Shown: in pieces, positions 52,501-60,997 of the stretch
How positions within the stretch are numbered: the first letter of the stretch is position 1
Layout: every line of letters starts with the position of its first letter
Assembly (NCBI RefSeq): GCF_900475315.1
Contig: NZ_LS483369.1
Coordinates: 62,001-126,000 of the forward strand
Source of the DNA: Neisseria cinerea
Lineage (GTDB): Bacteria > Pseudomonadota > Gammaproteobacteria > Burkholderiales > Neisseriaceae
Reading direction: 5' to 3'
Length of the DNA: 64,000 bases
Program-made: the position numbers and the translations under genes
Notes under the pieces: model-generated
The model's database searches: none
The model's input: the letters and a program-made list of their open reading frames with translations, nothing else
Told to the model about the DNA's origin: nothing

Positions 52501-52940
52501 TTCAACAGATTCACGCCCACTTCGCCGTAATGCGCGCCGCTCAAACAAATCAAGCCGCTGTTGTCGCCGTTTTCCAGCCATTCGGGGTTGAGTTCCGTAT
52601 GATGGATATTGCGGTCTTTGCCGACATAGGCCTCCGTCAAAAGCTCGCTCAAGCGTAGATAGCCCGCATCGTTGCGGATAATCAGCATGGCGCGAAACGG
52701 CTTGTCGGGCGCATTCGGATTACCTATCCACACATCCGCCGCCCCGATGGGTTTAATCCCCGCGCTGCGGCAGGCTTTATAGAATTTCACTAAGCCGAAT
52801 TCGTTCATCAAATCGCTGATGCCCAAAGCAGGCAAACCGTATTCCTGCGCTTTGGCAATCAGTTTTTTAATCCGCACCATACCGTCGGTAATCGAGAATT
52901 CGGTATGCAGGCGCAGCGGGATGTAGGTCGGCTCGGTCAT
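49506..52940 (-). CDS. dnaE: DNA polymerase III alpha subunit DnaE
   Basis: 1144 residues. The N-terminal PHP domain starts PLRLHTEFSITDGMVRIKKL. The polymerase core has GPGRGSGAGSLVAYSL and the catalytic Asp pair in MPDFDVDFCQANRGRVIEYV, followed by the thumb/finger part, tandem HhH and OB domain (GFVTAVRTMMGKRGKIAFV). It is the replicative polymerase. I chose ATG 52940 (MTEPTYIPLRLH); the frame is open to 53009. Confidence 0.96.
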   Translation of the reverse strand: MTEPTYIPLRLHTEFSITDGMVRIKKLIAKAQEYGLPALGISDLMNEFGLVKFYKACRSAGIKPIGAADVWIGNPNAPDKPFRAMLIIRNDAGYLRLSELLTEAYVGKDRNIHHTELNPEWLENGDNSGLICLSGAHYGEVGVNLLNGNEDAARAAALKYAAWFPDAFYLELQRLPERPEWEACVSGSVKLAEELGLPVVATHPTQFMSRDDFNAHEARVCIAGGWVLTDKKRPRDFTPSQFFIPPETMAERFADLPEALENTVEIAKRCNLHITLGKNFLPLFPTPDGLSLDDYLVKLSNEGLQERMVQLYPDEAERAAKMPEYQERLDFELNIIIQMKFPGYFLIVQDFINWAKTHGCPVGPGRGSGAGSLVAYSLKITDLDPLKYALLFERFLNPERVSMPDFDVDFCQANRGRVIEYVREKYGAEAVSQIVTFGTMSSKAVIRDVGRVLELPFMLCDKLSKLIPLEANKPLSLEKAMEAEPQIQELIEAEEADELITLAKKLEDLTRGLGMHAGGVLIAPGKISDYSPVYQADESASPVSMYDKGDVEDVGLVKFDFLGLRNLTIIEMAQNNIKNTTGDIVDVGKIPLDDQAAYQIFRDANTTAVFQFESTGMKKMLKTAHTTKFEELIAFVSLYRPGPMDNIPDFVARMKGQEFQYIHPLLEGILAPTYGIMVYQEQVMQAAQIIGGYSLGGADLLRRAMGKKKPEEMVKHREIFAEGAAKQGISREKSDEIFNYMEKFAGYGFNKSHAAAYALISYQTAWLKAHYPAEFMAATMSSELDNTDQLKHFYDDCRANGIEFLPPDINESDYRFTPYPNMKIRYALGAIKGTGEAAVESIIAARQSGGKFTGLLDFCERVGKEHMNRRTLEALIRGGAFDSIEPNRAMLLANIDLAMNNADQKAANANQGGLFDMMEDAIEPVRLVNAPMWSESEKLTEEKTVIGFYLSGHPFSPYAQEVRQIAPTKLGRLKPQDSVRLAGFVTAVRTMMGKRGKIAFVSLEDLSGQIEIMVSGQTLENCADYLKSDQVLIIESKVSRDDYGGGDGLRIMANQVMTLQMARERYARSLSLALAPGHDIARLAAILTAHRLPDTSHIPLQLSYSNGKASGKLKIAPKWMVTPSTGLFDELETLLGSRSVRVNW

Positions 52941-53157
52941 GGCAAAATCGGCGTGAACAATAAAAGGCGTATTGTAGCAGGGTTGTCTTTGGATGGCGGT
53001 GTAGGTCATGCCGTTTCAGATTCAGACGGCATGACCTGCAAATGTTTTTGAGCTTTTACGACGGCAAAAAAATGCCTCCTGCCGTATGGCGGAGGCTTCC
53101 CAAGAAGTATTGATAGATATAAAGTACTATCAAACTAGTTATAAAGAACTATATACC

Positions 53158-53591
53158 TTATTCAGACGGATGGCAAGCAGTTAAATTAATTTTACGCTCA
53201 AACAGGTTTTTGATTTCGTTTTGATGGCTGATGCCGATGACCAGTGTATCGGGCAGTTCGCGTTTGAGGATGTGCATCAGCGTCAATGCGGATTCGTCGT
53301 CGAGCTGGTTGGTGGCTTCGTCGAGGAACAGGATTTGCGGTTTATGCAGCAATGCGCGGGCAAGGCTGAGCCGCTCCTGCCTTTGAGCAATACCCATTCG
53401 GGGGCGCAGGCTTTGAGGGTGATACCGGAGAGCAGTTTGCCGCCGCTTTGGGTGTGGACGGTCAGGTCTTGCAGGACGAGGATGCCGCCTGCTTTGTTGC
53501 CGGACGGTGATGGGTCGGGCTTTTGTATTGCGGCTGCCGTTGGACAGTGTTTCTTTGATCGGATGGCGACATATGGGGTTTCAGACGGCAT
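53158..53591 (-). pseudogene. Decayed ABC transporter ATPase domain (SbmA/YddA-type)
   Basis: Two frames together form part of an ABC ATPase. The first reads LVLQDLTVHTQSGGKLLSGI, then VLLKGRSGS up to the Walker A. The second reads RQERLSLARALLHKPQILFL, then DEATNQLDDESALTLM and SHQNEIKNLFERKI to the stop. The Walker A lysine through the signature start is deleted, with a frame change. The start is cut off by a DUS at 53577. The remainder is typical of the YddA/ABCD-like group. No membrane domain is left. Confidence 0.7.
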
Positions 53592-53701
53592 TTTTACTTT
53601 TATGGAACAGGCAGTGAGGGATATCCTGCCAGCTTTGGGGTAATTTTGGGTACGGCGGCGGCAGGTGCTACAATAACGGACTCTTTCTGAAAGGGGACAT
53701 C

Positions 53702-53935
53702 ATGGAAGCCACTGTCTATCTCGAAGACAACGAATACATCGCCTTGTGCGACCTCTTGAAATTGGCCGGACTTGCCGAAAGCGGCGGGCAGGCGAAGGCG
53801 TTTATCGCCGAAGGGCTGGTGTTGCGCAACGGCGAAACCGAAACCCGCAAAACGGCCAAAATACGCGGCGGCGAAGTCATCGAGTTTGACGGCGCGCGCT
53901 TGGAAATCGCAGATGGATACGACCCTGAAGCATAA
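53702..53935 (+). CDS. S4-domain RNA-binding protein (YbcJ-like)
   Basis: 77 residues. The S4 fold is visible: YIALCDLLKLAGLAESGGQAK, AFIAEGLVLRNGETETRK and GGEVIEFDG. This matches YbcJ, a small RNA-binding protein associated with ribosomes. AAAGGGG lies before the ATG. The end overlaps the next gene by 23 bases. Confidence 0.85.
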   Translation: MEATVYLEDNEYIALCDLLKLAGLAESGGQAKAFIAEGLVLRNGETETRKTAKIRGGEVIEFDGARLEIADGYDPEA

Positions 53936-54116
53936 AGCCGAAGCCCTTTTGGGCGAGCCTCTTTTAGACGAACCCGTCCGCCCCGAGTCGTGGGAATGCT
54001 GCGGCAGCGACTGCGGCGAGGCGTGCATTCAGACGATTTATTGGGCAGATAAGGCCCGCTACGACGCGCAACGGCGGAAATTGAAAGAAGCGGGTTGGTC
54101 GGACGATGCCGTCTGA
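53913..54116 (+). CDS. Small oxidoreductase-like domain protein (CCxSxCxxxC)
   Basis: 67 residues. The motif WECCGSDCGEACIQTIYW places four cysteines as in the oxidoreductase-like domain found at the N-terminus of some redox proteins. The start overlaps the S4 gene by 23 bases in another frame, so the two are coupled. Metal or cluster binding is plausible; the function is unknown. Confidence 0.68.
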   Translation: MDTTLKHKAEALLGEPLLDEPVRPESWECCGSDCGEACIQTIYWADKARYDAQRRKLKEAGWSDDAV

Positions 54117-54247
54117 AAACGGTTAGGAATGACCGCATAGCGGCTTTTCCTTTGAATTTGCCGTACACCTGTTTTTTAAAATGACCGCCGCCACACTGCC
54201 CGACAATATTGCCCCCCGACCTTCATTCACCACACATATAACGCCCC

Positions 54248-55084
54248 ATGATAGACCTGCACTGCCATTCCACCGTTTCCGACGGTATGCTCTCCCCCGC
54301 CGAAGTCGTGCGTCTCGCGCATCAAAACGGCTGCACGCTGCTGGCGTTGACCGACCATGACCACACAGGCGGCATCGCCGAAGCGCGTGCCGAAGCCGAC
54401 AGGCTCGGTTTGCGCCTGATTAACGGTGTGGAAATTTCCGTAACGTGGCGCGGGCGTACCATACACGTTGTCGGTTTGGATTTCGATGAGCAGGACGAAA
54501 ACCTGCAAAACTTGTTGGCGCAAGTGCGGCAAGGCCGTCTGAAACGTCTTGAAGCCATCGCCGCCAAGCTCGAAAAGAAAGGCATCGGCGGCGCATACGA
54601 CGGCGCGCTGGCACTGGCGGCAAACAAAGAAATGGTCAGCCGCACCCACGTCGCCGAGTTCCTCATCCAAGCGGGACATGTCAAAAACAAGCAGCAGGCG
54701 TTCACCAAATACTTGGGCGACGGTAAATCCTGCGCCGTCCGACACGAATGGGCGACGCTGGAAGACTGCGTCTCCGCTGTCAACGGCGCGGGCGGCATGG
54801 CGGTTATCGCCCACCCCATGCGCTACGATTTGTCCGCCACCGCCAAGCGCAATCTGTTTGAAGAATTTAAAAACCTCGGCGGCGCAGGCATCGAAGTCCA
54901 CAGCGGCAACTGTTGCAAAAACGACCGCCTCAACTACGCGCTTTTGGCAGAACGCTTCGGTATGCTCGCCAGCGCGGGCAGCGACTTCCACCGTTTAAAC
55001 GACTTTAGCGGCGGCATCCTCGGCGCGTGTCCCGAGCTGCCGGAAAACTGCAGGCCGGTGTGGGCGCACTTTTCCCGACATTGA
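54248..55084 (+). CDS. PHP-domain phosphoesterase (RNase AM / YciV type)
   Basis: 278 residues of a single PHP domain. The metal ligands are visible: DLHCHSTVSDG at the start, LTDHDHTGG, the Glu in NGVEISV, AHPMRYD and AGSDFHRL. The family cleaves 3',5'-nucleoside bisphosphates and trims RNA 5' ends. A DUS terminator follows. Confidence 0.88.
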   Translation: MIDLHCHSTVSDGMLSPAEVVRLAHQNGCTLLALTDHDHTGGIAEARAEADRLGLRLINGVEISVTWRGRTIHVVGLDFDEQDENLQNLLAQVRQGRLKRLEAIAAKLEKKGIGGAYDGALALAANKEMVSRTHVAEFLIQAGHVKNKQQAFTKYLGDGKSCAVRHEWATLEDCVSAVNGAGGMAVIAHPMRYDLSATAKRNLFEEFKNLGGAGIEVHSGNCCKNDRLNYALLAERFGMLASAGSDFHRLNDFSGGILGACPELPENCRPVWAHFSRH

Positions 55085-55093
55085 ATGCAGATA

Positions 55094-55131
55094 AAAATGC
55101 CGTCTGAAAACTTTTCAGACGGCATTTTTTT
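55094..55131. terminator. DUS terminator between the PHP gene and avtA
   Basis: AAAAATGCCGTCTGAAAA faces TTTTCAGACGGCATTTTTT, ten bases past the PHP stop and just beyond the convergent avtA stop. Confidence 0.88.
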
Positions 55132-55136
55132 GCGGT

Positions 55137-56429
55137 TTAAACGTTGTCGTACAGTTTTCGGACGGTTTTACCGATGGCGGCAATGCCTTTTTCCAGCGTT
55201 TGAGTGTCCTGCGCGATACTCATGCGGATGCACTCACCCGCGTGCGGGTAATCCTGCGTGTCAATGCCGACGAAGAAATGCTCGCCCGGAATAATCAGCG
55301 TACCTTCGGCTTTGAGCATTTCGTACAGGGTTTGCGAAGAAACGGGCAGGTTTTCAAACCAGAGCCATAGGAAAATCGCGCCTTCGGGTTTGTGGATTTT
55401 CATCGGGTACGCGCCCAGCTCGCGCTTGAGCAGCGAGACGGCGGTTTGCGCCTGATTGCGGTAAAACGGCCGGATGATTTGGTCGGCAAGCCGTTTCATC
55501 TCGCCGCTTTCCAGCAGCGGGGCGGCGATGGCTGCGCCGAAGCGCGTGGGGGCAAGGTTCACAATCGCGTTCAGGCTGCTAACGGCTTTGACGACTTCGG
55601 GCGCGGCGACGATGATGCCGGTGCGAACGCCCGGCAGGCCGACTTTGGACAGGCTGAAGCAGAGGATGATGTTTTCGTGCCAATTCAGCGTTACGTCGCT
55701 GTAAATGATGTTGGGGAACGGCATTCCGTAGGCGTTGTCGATAATCAGCGGAATCCCGTGTTCACGCGCCAAAGCGTCCAAACGTGCCATTTCGCCGTCG
55801 GTCAACACATTGCCGGTCGGGTTGGTCGGGCGCGAACAGCAAATCGCGCCGATTTTGCCCGCTTTGAGTTCGGGCAGGTTTTCCAGTGCGTCAAAGTCCA
55901 CGCGGTATTTGAAGAAGCCTGCTTCGCCTTCGTGTTCGACGTTTTCGATTTTGGGCTTGACGGAAACGAAGTGCTGCCCTTCGACATGCACGTCGGCATA
56001 GCCGATGTATTCGGGTGCGAGCGGCAACAAAATGGCTTTTTCTGCAGATGTGCCGTCTGAAAGGTTGAATTTGCCGCCGAAGAGGTTGAATAAATAGAAA
56101 AACGCGTTTTGCGAACCGTTGGTCAGCGCGATATTGTCTGCGGTCAGATTCCAGCTGTATTCGCGGTTGAGGAAGGCGGTCAGCGCGTCAATCAGCGCAG
56201 CATCGCCTTGGGGGTTGGAGTAGTTGCCGATGTTTTCGACGGCGTGTTCCGTAGCCAGTTTGGAGAATATGTCGGCAAACGCCCGATCGATTTCCGGAAT
56301 GCGCGCCGGGTTGCCGCCGCCGAGCATGTTGACGGGCTTGTCGTTTTTGAGCGCGTCGCCGAGGTCGTCCATCAGTTGGAGGATGCCGCTGTGTTGCGTG
56401 AATTTTTCGCCGAATGCTGAAAACTGCAT
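55137..56429 (-). CDS. avtA: Valine-pyruvate transaminase AvtA
   Basis: 430 residues of the class I PLP aminotransferase fold. It starts MQFSAFGEKFTQHSGILQLM with MLGGGNPARIPEI. The substrate/PLP region has NPQGD, CSRPTNPTGNVLTDGE, DNAYGMPFPN, and the PLP lysine is in CFSLSKVGLPGVRTG. Length and N-terminus match AvtA, which makes alanine and alpha-ketoisovalerate from valine and pyruvate or the reverse. I chose ATG 56429; the frame is open to 56552 through a DUS. Confidence 0.88.
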   Translation of the reverse strand: MQFSAFGEKFTQHSGILQLMDDLGDALKNDKPVNMLGGGNPARIPEIDRAFADIFSKLATEHAVENIGNYSNPQGDAALIDALTAFLNREYSWNLTADNIALTNGSQNAFFYLFNLFGGKFNLSDGTSAEKAILLPLAPEYIGYADVHVEGQHFVSVKPKIENVEHEGEAGFFKYRVDFDALENLPELKAGKIGAICCSRPTNPTGNVLTDGEMARLDALAREHGIPLIIDNAYGMPFPNIIYSDVTLNWHENIILCFSLSKVGLPGVRTGIIVAAPEVVKAVSSLNAIVNLAPTRFGAAIAAPLLESGEMKRLADQIIRPFYRNQAQTAVSLLKRELGAYPMKIHKPEGAIFLWLWFENLPVSSQTLYEMLKAEGTLIIPGEHFFVGIDTQDYPHAGECIRMSIAQDTQTLEKGIAAIGKTVRKLYDNV

Positions 56430-56469
56430 GTCAAACTCCGTGTGTGTAAGGTAGGTTGGTTTGTACGTT

Positions 56470-56503
56470 ATGCCGTCTGAAGGTTCAGACGGCATTTTTT
56501 CTG
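56470..56503. terminator. DUS terminator of the pgl operon
   Basis: ATGCCGTCTGAA faces TTCAGACGGCATTTTTT. The right part overlaps the end of pglD on the minus strand (last codons ...RKNAV), and the stem stands upstream of avtA. Confidence 0.75.
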
Positions 56504-58395
56504 TGTGTTTCTCGTACCCAAAGCAGGTCGCAGATGCCGTCGCTCGGGGCAAAGCCGGTCGGGGCGTTGATGAGCAGGGTGCGGATTGCCTGCTGGTCGT
56601 AACGGTCGCAGGCTGAACGGATGCGGTCGAGCAGGGCGGAGAGCTCGTGCCATGGCAGCATGGTCTCGTTGGCGGTCATGATGCGCGGATGGCCGGTTTT
56701 GCGGACGTTGTCGCCGATGAGCAGCTCTTCGTAGAGTTTTTCTCCGGGACGTAGCCCGGTAATGAGGATTTCGATGTCGCCGTCGGGTTGTTCGGGTGTT
56801 TTGGGTTTGAGGCCGCTTAGGGTAATCATTTGGCGGGCAAGGTCGATGATTTTGACGGATTCGCCCATGTCGAGGACAAATACGTCGCCGCCCGTACCCA
56901 TCGCGCCTGCCTGTATGACGAGTTGGGCGGCTTCGGGTATGGTCATGAAATAACGTGTGATTTCGGGGTGGGTCAGGGTGAGCGGGCCGCCTTCGGCAAT
57001 CTGTTTTTCAAACAGCGGGACAACGGAGCCGGACGAACCTAAAACATTGCCGAAACGTACCATGCTGAAGCGGGTTTTTTGTCCTGGTTTGGCGGCGAGC
57101 GCCTGAAGGCAGAGTTCCGCCATGCGTTTGCTGGCACCCATGGTGTTGGTGGGGCGGACGGCTTTGTCGGTGGAGATGAGGACGAAGGTTCTTACGCCCG
57201 ATGCCGTGGCGGCAAGCGCGCACTCGAGTGTGCCGAAGATGTTGTTGCGTATGCCTTCGACGGTGTTGAATTCGACCATGGGGACGTGTTTGTAGGCGGC
57301 GGCATGGTAAACGGTGGAGACTTGGCCGGCGGTCATGATGCGCGTGAGCAGCGTGCGGTTCTGCACCGAGCCGAGGAAGGGCAGGATTTCGGTATCGGTA
57401 TTGTTTTGGGTGCAGTATTCGCGCAATTCTTTTTCGATGGCGTACAGGGCGAATTCGGATAACTCGAATAGCAGCAGCTTTTCGGGGCGGCGGCGGATAA
57501 TCTGGCGGCAGAGTTCCGAACCGATGGAGCCGCCGGCACCGGTTACCATCACGGTTCTGCCGGCAATGTCGGCATTCATGAGGCGGTCGTCGGGCGCGAC
57601 GGAATCACGTCCGAGCAGGTCGGACACGGAGATTTTTTTGAGCGTGCCGATGCTGATTTTCCCGTCCATCAGGTCTTTCATTCCGGGAATGGTCAACACT
57701 TCGCACGGATAGGCTTCCAGTTTGCTGATGATTCGGCGGCGTTGTTCCTGAGTCGCGCTGGGAATGGCGAGCAGGATTTTTTCCACGCCGTAGCGTTCGA
57801 TGAGGAAGGCGATGGCATTGGGCTGGTAAACGGCAAGGTCGTAGATGACGGTGTGCCAAAGCTTGGGGTTGTCGTCCACAAAGGCGACCGCGGAATATTC
57901 GCGTATCTGTTTGACGGCCTCGAGCAGTTGTCTGCCCGACCGTCCCGCGCCGTAAATGATGACGGGGGTCATATGTTTTTTTTGGTGGTCGGATAAAAGG
58001 CCGCGTATGACCATGCGGGAGCCGGTTACGGAGACAAGCAGCAGCAGAAAGTAGACGACGGGCAGGGCGAGGCGCAATTTTTCTTCAAATATCAGCGTAT
58101 TGAGGAAAAACAGTACGGCGGAGACGAGGCTGCCGGCAAAGGCGGTGGTCAGGACGTGGAAACTGACAAAGCGTGTAACGGCACGGTAGAGCCCCATTCT
58201 GACGAACAGGCCGATGGTCAACAGCGCGGTCAATAGGAAAGACTGCCAGTTGGCAGGGTCGAACCATTCGTTCGAGTAGTCGGCCTTCAGGCTTTGGGTA
58301 AACCAGAAGGCGGTGAAAATCATCAGAAAATCGTGTATGAGGAAACAGATTTTCTTGATGTTGCGCGGTAGGGCAAGCAGGGTTTCCAGAGTCAT
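56485..58395 (-). CDS. pglD: UDP-GlcNAc 4,6-dehydratase PglD
   Basis: 636 residues. Four or five membrane segments occupy about 1-120, then a CoA-binding-like region (VIIYGAGRSGRQLLEAVKQI). The short-chain dehydrogenase catalytic domain follows: VTGAGGSIGSELCRQI near residue 280, the active-site region YHAAAYKHVPMVE, and VLISTDKAVRPTNTMGASKR. It makes the 4-keto sugar for UDP-diNAcBac. It is the last gene of the operon; the C-terminal residues overlap a DUS terminator. Confidence 0.92.
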   Translation of the reverse strand: MTLETLLALPRNIKKICFLIHDFLMIFTAFWFTQSLKADYSNEWFDPANWQSFLLTALLTIGLFVRMGLYRAVTRFVSFHVLTTAFAGSLVSAVLFFLNTLIFEEKLRLALPVVYFLLLLVSVTGSRMVIRGLLSDHQKKHMTPVIIYGAGRSGRQLLEAVKQIREYSAVAFVDDNPKLWHTVIYDLAVYQPNAIAFLIERYGVEKILLAIPSATQEQRRRIISKLEAYPCEVLTIPGMKDLMDGKISIGTLKKISVSDLLGRDSVAPDDRLMNADIAGRTVMVTGAGGSIGSELCRQIIRRRPEKLLLFELSEFALYAIEKELREYCTQNNTDTEILPFLGSVQNRTLLTRIMTAGQVSTVYHAAAYKHVPMVEFNTVEGIRNNIFGTLECALAATASGVRTFVLISTDKAVRPTNTMGASKRMAELCLQALAAKPGQKTRFSMVRFGNVLGSSGSVVPLFEKQIAEGGPLTLTHPEITRYFMTIPEAAQLVIQAGAMGTGGDVFVLDMGESVKIIDLARQMITLSGLKPKTPEQPDGDIEILITGLRPGEKLYEELLIGDNVRKTGHPRIMTANETMLPWHELSALLDRIRSACDRYDQQAIRTLLINAPTGFAPSDGICDLLWVRETHRKNAV

Positions 58396-58442
58396 ATCGT
58401 GGGGCGGTATGTGCTTTCAGGCGGCATATGCCGTCTGAAGGG

Positions 58443-59618
58443 TTATTGTGTGGCTTCGGTCAATACGGCTTCGATGTGTTCTTTGCAGAACGCAATTTCG
58501 CCGTCGGTCAGCGTCGGATGCACCAAGAACATCAGGCTGGTGTCGCCCAGTTCGACGGCGTTTTTCAAACGCTCTTTCGGACGCCACGGCGTGTTGTCGA
58601 AGGCTTTTTCCAAATAGACTTCGGAACAGCTGCCTTGATAGCAGGGGACTTTGCACGCGTTCAGTTCGCTGACGATGCGGTCGCGCGTCCAGCCGTCTTT
58701 CAGGTGTTCGGGTTTGACGAAGGCGTAGAACTTGTATTGCGCGTGTTCGATGTAGTCGGTGACTTCAACCAAACGGATGCTGGCAAATTTGCCCAAGCTT
58801 TCAGCCAGTTTGGCGGCGTGCGCTTGACGGCGGGCAGTCCATTCGGGCATACGTTTGAGCTGGATGCGGCCGATGACCGCCTGCATTTCCATCATGCGCC
58901 AGTTGGTGCCGAAGCTTTCGTGCAGCCATCGGAAACCGGGTGCGTGTTCGCGGTGGTACACGGCATCGTAGCTTTTGCCGTGGTCTTTGTACGACCACAT
59001 TTTGCGCCACAGCGCTTTGTCGTTGGTGGTGACCATGCCGCCTTCGCCGCCGGTGGTCATGATTTTGTCTTGGCAGAACGACCATGCGCCGACGTGGCCG
59101 ATAGAGCCGACGGATTTGCCTTTGTATTTCGCGCCATGCGCTTGGGCGCAGTCTTCAATCACCCACAAATTATGTTCTTTTGCCAAGTCCATGATGCCGT
59201 CCATTTCGGCGGGCATACCGGCGAGGTGGACGACGATGATGGCTTTGGTATTCGGCGTCAGCGCGGCTTTGATGGTTTCCGCGCTGATGTTTTGGCTGTT
59301 CAAATCCACATCGGCAAACACGGGGTTTGCGCCTGCGGTCACAATGCAGGAAGCGGAGGCGAGGAAGGTGCGCGAGGTAACGATGACGTCGTCGCCTGCG
59401 ACTATGCCCATTGCTTTGAGCGCGACATCGAGTGCCAGCGTGCCGTTGGAAAGGGCGACGGCGTACCGCGTGCCGGCGAAAGCAGCAAATTCTTTTTCAA
59501 ATTCGCGGCATTCGCTGCCCGTCCAGTAATTGACTTTGTTGGACAGCAGGACTTTGGAAACGGCATCGGCTTCTTCTTGGGTAAAGCAGGGCCACGGGGA
59601 GAGGGAGGTGTTCAGCAT
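58443..59618 (-). CDS. pglC: PglC, PLP aminotransferase for UDP-diNAcBac synthesis
   Basis: 391 residues of the DegT/DnrJ/EryC1 family. FEKEFAAFAGTRYAVALSNG is at the N-terminus. The PLP-Asp region is VIEDCAQAHGAKYKGKSVG, and the lysine is in WSFCQDKIMTTGGEGG. It adds the C4 amino group to the keto sugar made by PglD. I chose ATG 59618 (MLNTSLSPWPCFTQEE); the frame is open to 59723. Confidence 0.92.
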   Translation of the reverse strand: MLNTSLSPWPCFTQEEADAVSKVLLSNKVNYWTGSECREFEKEFAAFAGTRYAVALSNGTLALDVALKAMGIVAGDDVIVTSRTFLASASCIVTAGANPVFADVDLNSQNISAETIKAALTPNTKAIIVVHLAGMPAEMDGIMDLAKEHNLWVIEDCAQAHGAKYKGKSVGSIGHVGAWSFCQDKIMTTGGEGGMVTTNDKALWRKMWSYKDHGKSYDAVYHREHAPGFRWLHESFGTNWRMMEMQAVIGRIQLKRMPEWTARRQAHAAKLAESLGKFASIRLVEVTDYIEHAQYKFYAFVKPEHLKDGWTRDRIVSELNACKVPCYQGSCSEVYLEKAFDNTPWRPKERLKNAVELGDTSLMFLVHPTLTDGEIAFCKEHIEAVLTEATQ

Positions 59619-59755
59619 GGTGTTTGGTCCGTCGGGTTCAGACGGCATTTCTGACAATATGCCGTCTGATGGAGGGGTTTTGCGTGTCCCGATGAATCGG
59701 TCGCACGCCGCAGGTGTTGTCAAAATCGGTTTATACGGAGGTTTATTTTAATCGC

Positions 59756-60997
59756 TTATGCCGCCCCGGTCTTGGGGTTTTTGCCCGTAAGGGGTTTTGC
59801 CGGGTTGCCCGCGACGGTCATGCCGTCCGGGATGTCGCACACGATAACCGCCCCCGCGCCGGCGGTAACCCCGCTGCCGACGGTTGTCTGCTGGCGGCTG
59901 CACGCGCCCGTGCCTATCCAGCTTTCTTCGCCGATATGCGTGTTGCCCGACAGGTGCGCGCCCGGGCTGATGTGGACGAAAGCGTCAAGCAGGCAGTCGT
60001 GATCGACGGTGGCGGCAGTATTCACAATCACGCCGTCTTTCAATACGCTGCCTGCCTGTACGACTGCCTGGGCCATGACGACGCTGCCCTGACCGATGGT
60101 TGCCGACGGGGAAACATATGCGTCCGGATGAATCAGGACGGGCAGTTTGAAGCCGAGCGCGGCGGCGCGTCCGGCGATTTGGCGGCGGATGCGGTTGTTG
60201 CCGACGGCGACGGCGACGTCGTATTGTTCGGGTGATAAACTGTTTTCAAGCAGCAGCGTCGTGCCGATGACGGAAAAGCCGTCGATGCTGCCTTGTGCGC
60301 GGTCGTCCAGAAAAACGATTTCCCTGTACCGGTTGAGTGAGGCGGCAAGGTCGGCAACGACTTTTCCGTGTCCGCCCGCGCCGACGACGGCAAGTTTGCG
60401 TTTTCCTGTGAAAGGGGGCATGGTGGCTTCGCCCTGTGCGGAAATCCCTTCCTTGATTAATACTTTTTTAACCGTCAGCAGTAGGATTTTGATGTCGAGG
60501 CACAGGCTGAAGTGGTCGATATACCAGATGTCGCATGCGAAGCGTTCGTCCCATGAGGCGGCGTTGCGCCCGTTGACCTGCGCCCAGCCGGTAATGCCAG
60601 GTTTCATTTCGTGGCGGCGGTTTTGGAAGTTGTCGTACAGCGGCAGATATTGCATCAGCAGCGGGCGGGGGCCGACCAGGCTCATGTCGCCTTTGAGGAC
60701 GTTCCACAGTTCGGGCAGTTCGTCCAGGCTGGCGGCACGCAGTTTTTTGCCGAACGGTGTCAGGCGTTCTCCGTCGGGCAGCGGAATGCCGTCTGAATCA
60801 AGCGCGTCGCGCATGGAACGGAATTTGACCATTTTAAAAGGTTTTCCGTCCTTTCCGGGGCGTTCCTGAATGAAGAAGACGGGCGAACCCAGATTCTTGC
60901 GGATGAGGTACGCCAAAATCAGGAAAACGGGTGAGAGGACAATCAGCCCCGATGCAGATGCGATGATGTCGAACAGGCGTTTGACGGCTTTACTCAT
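59756..60997 (-). CDS. pglB: PglB, phosphoglycosyltransferase fused to acetyltransferase
   Basis: 413 residues in two parts. Residues 1-200 are a membrane-anchored sugar-phosphate transferase (KRLFDIIASASGLIVLSPVF, KMVKFRSMRDALDSDG, SLVGPRPLLMQYLPLY). Residues 205-413 are a PglD-type left-handed-beta-helix acetyltransferase (AVVGAGGHGKVVADLAASL, repeated hexapeptides, AGAGAVIVCDIPDGM). It thus completes UDP-diNAcBac and transfers it to undecaprenyl phosphate. The acetyltransferase, not the ATP-grasp domain of the pglB2 allele, is present. The start overlaps pglH by eight bases. Confidence 0.92.
   Translation of the reverse strand: MSKAVKRLFDIIASASGLIVLSPVFLILAYLIRKNLGSPVFFIQERPGKDGKPFKMVKFRSMRDALDSDGIPLPDGERLTPFGKKLRAASLDELPELWNVLKGDMSLVGPRPLLMQYLPLYDNFQNRRHEMKPGITGWAQVNGRNAASWDERFACDIWYIDHFSLCLDIKILLLTVKKVLIKEGISAQGEATMPPFTGKRKLAVVGAGGHGKVVADLAASLNRYREIVFLDDRAQGSIDGFSVIGTTLLLENSLSPEQYDVAVAVGNNRIRRQIAGRAAALGFKLPVLIHPDAYVSPSATIGQGSVVMAQAVVQAGSVLKDGVIVNTAATVDHDCLLDAFVHISPGAHLSGNTHIGEESWIGTGACSRQQTTVGSGVTAGAGAVIVCDIPDGMTVAGNPAKPLTGKNPKTGAA

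Noticed and set aside
58428-59654. 408-codon plus-strand frame opposite pglC
   Set aside because: Antisense shadow of the aminotransferase gene, whose PLP motifs are intact.
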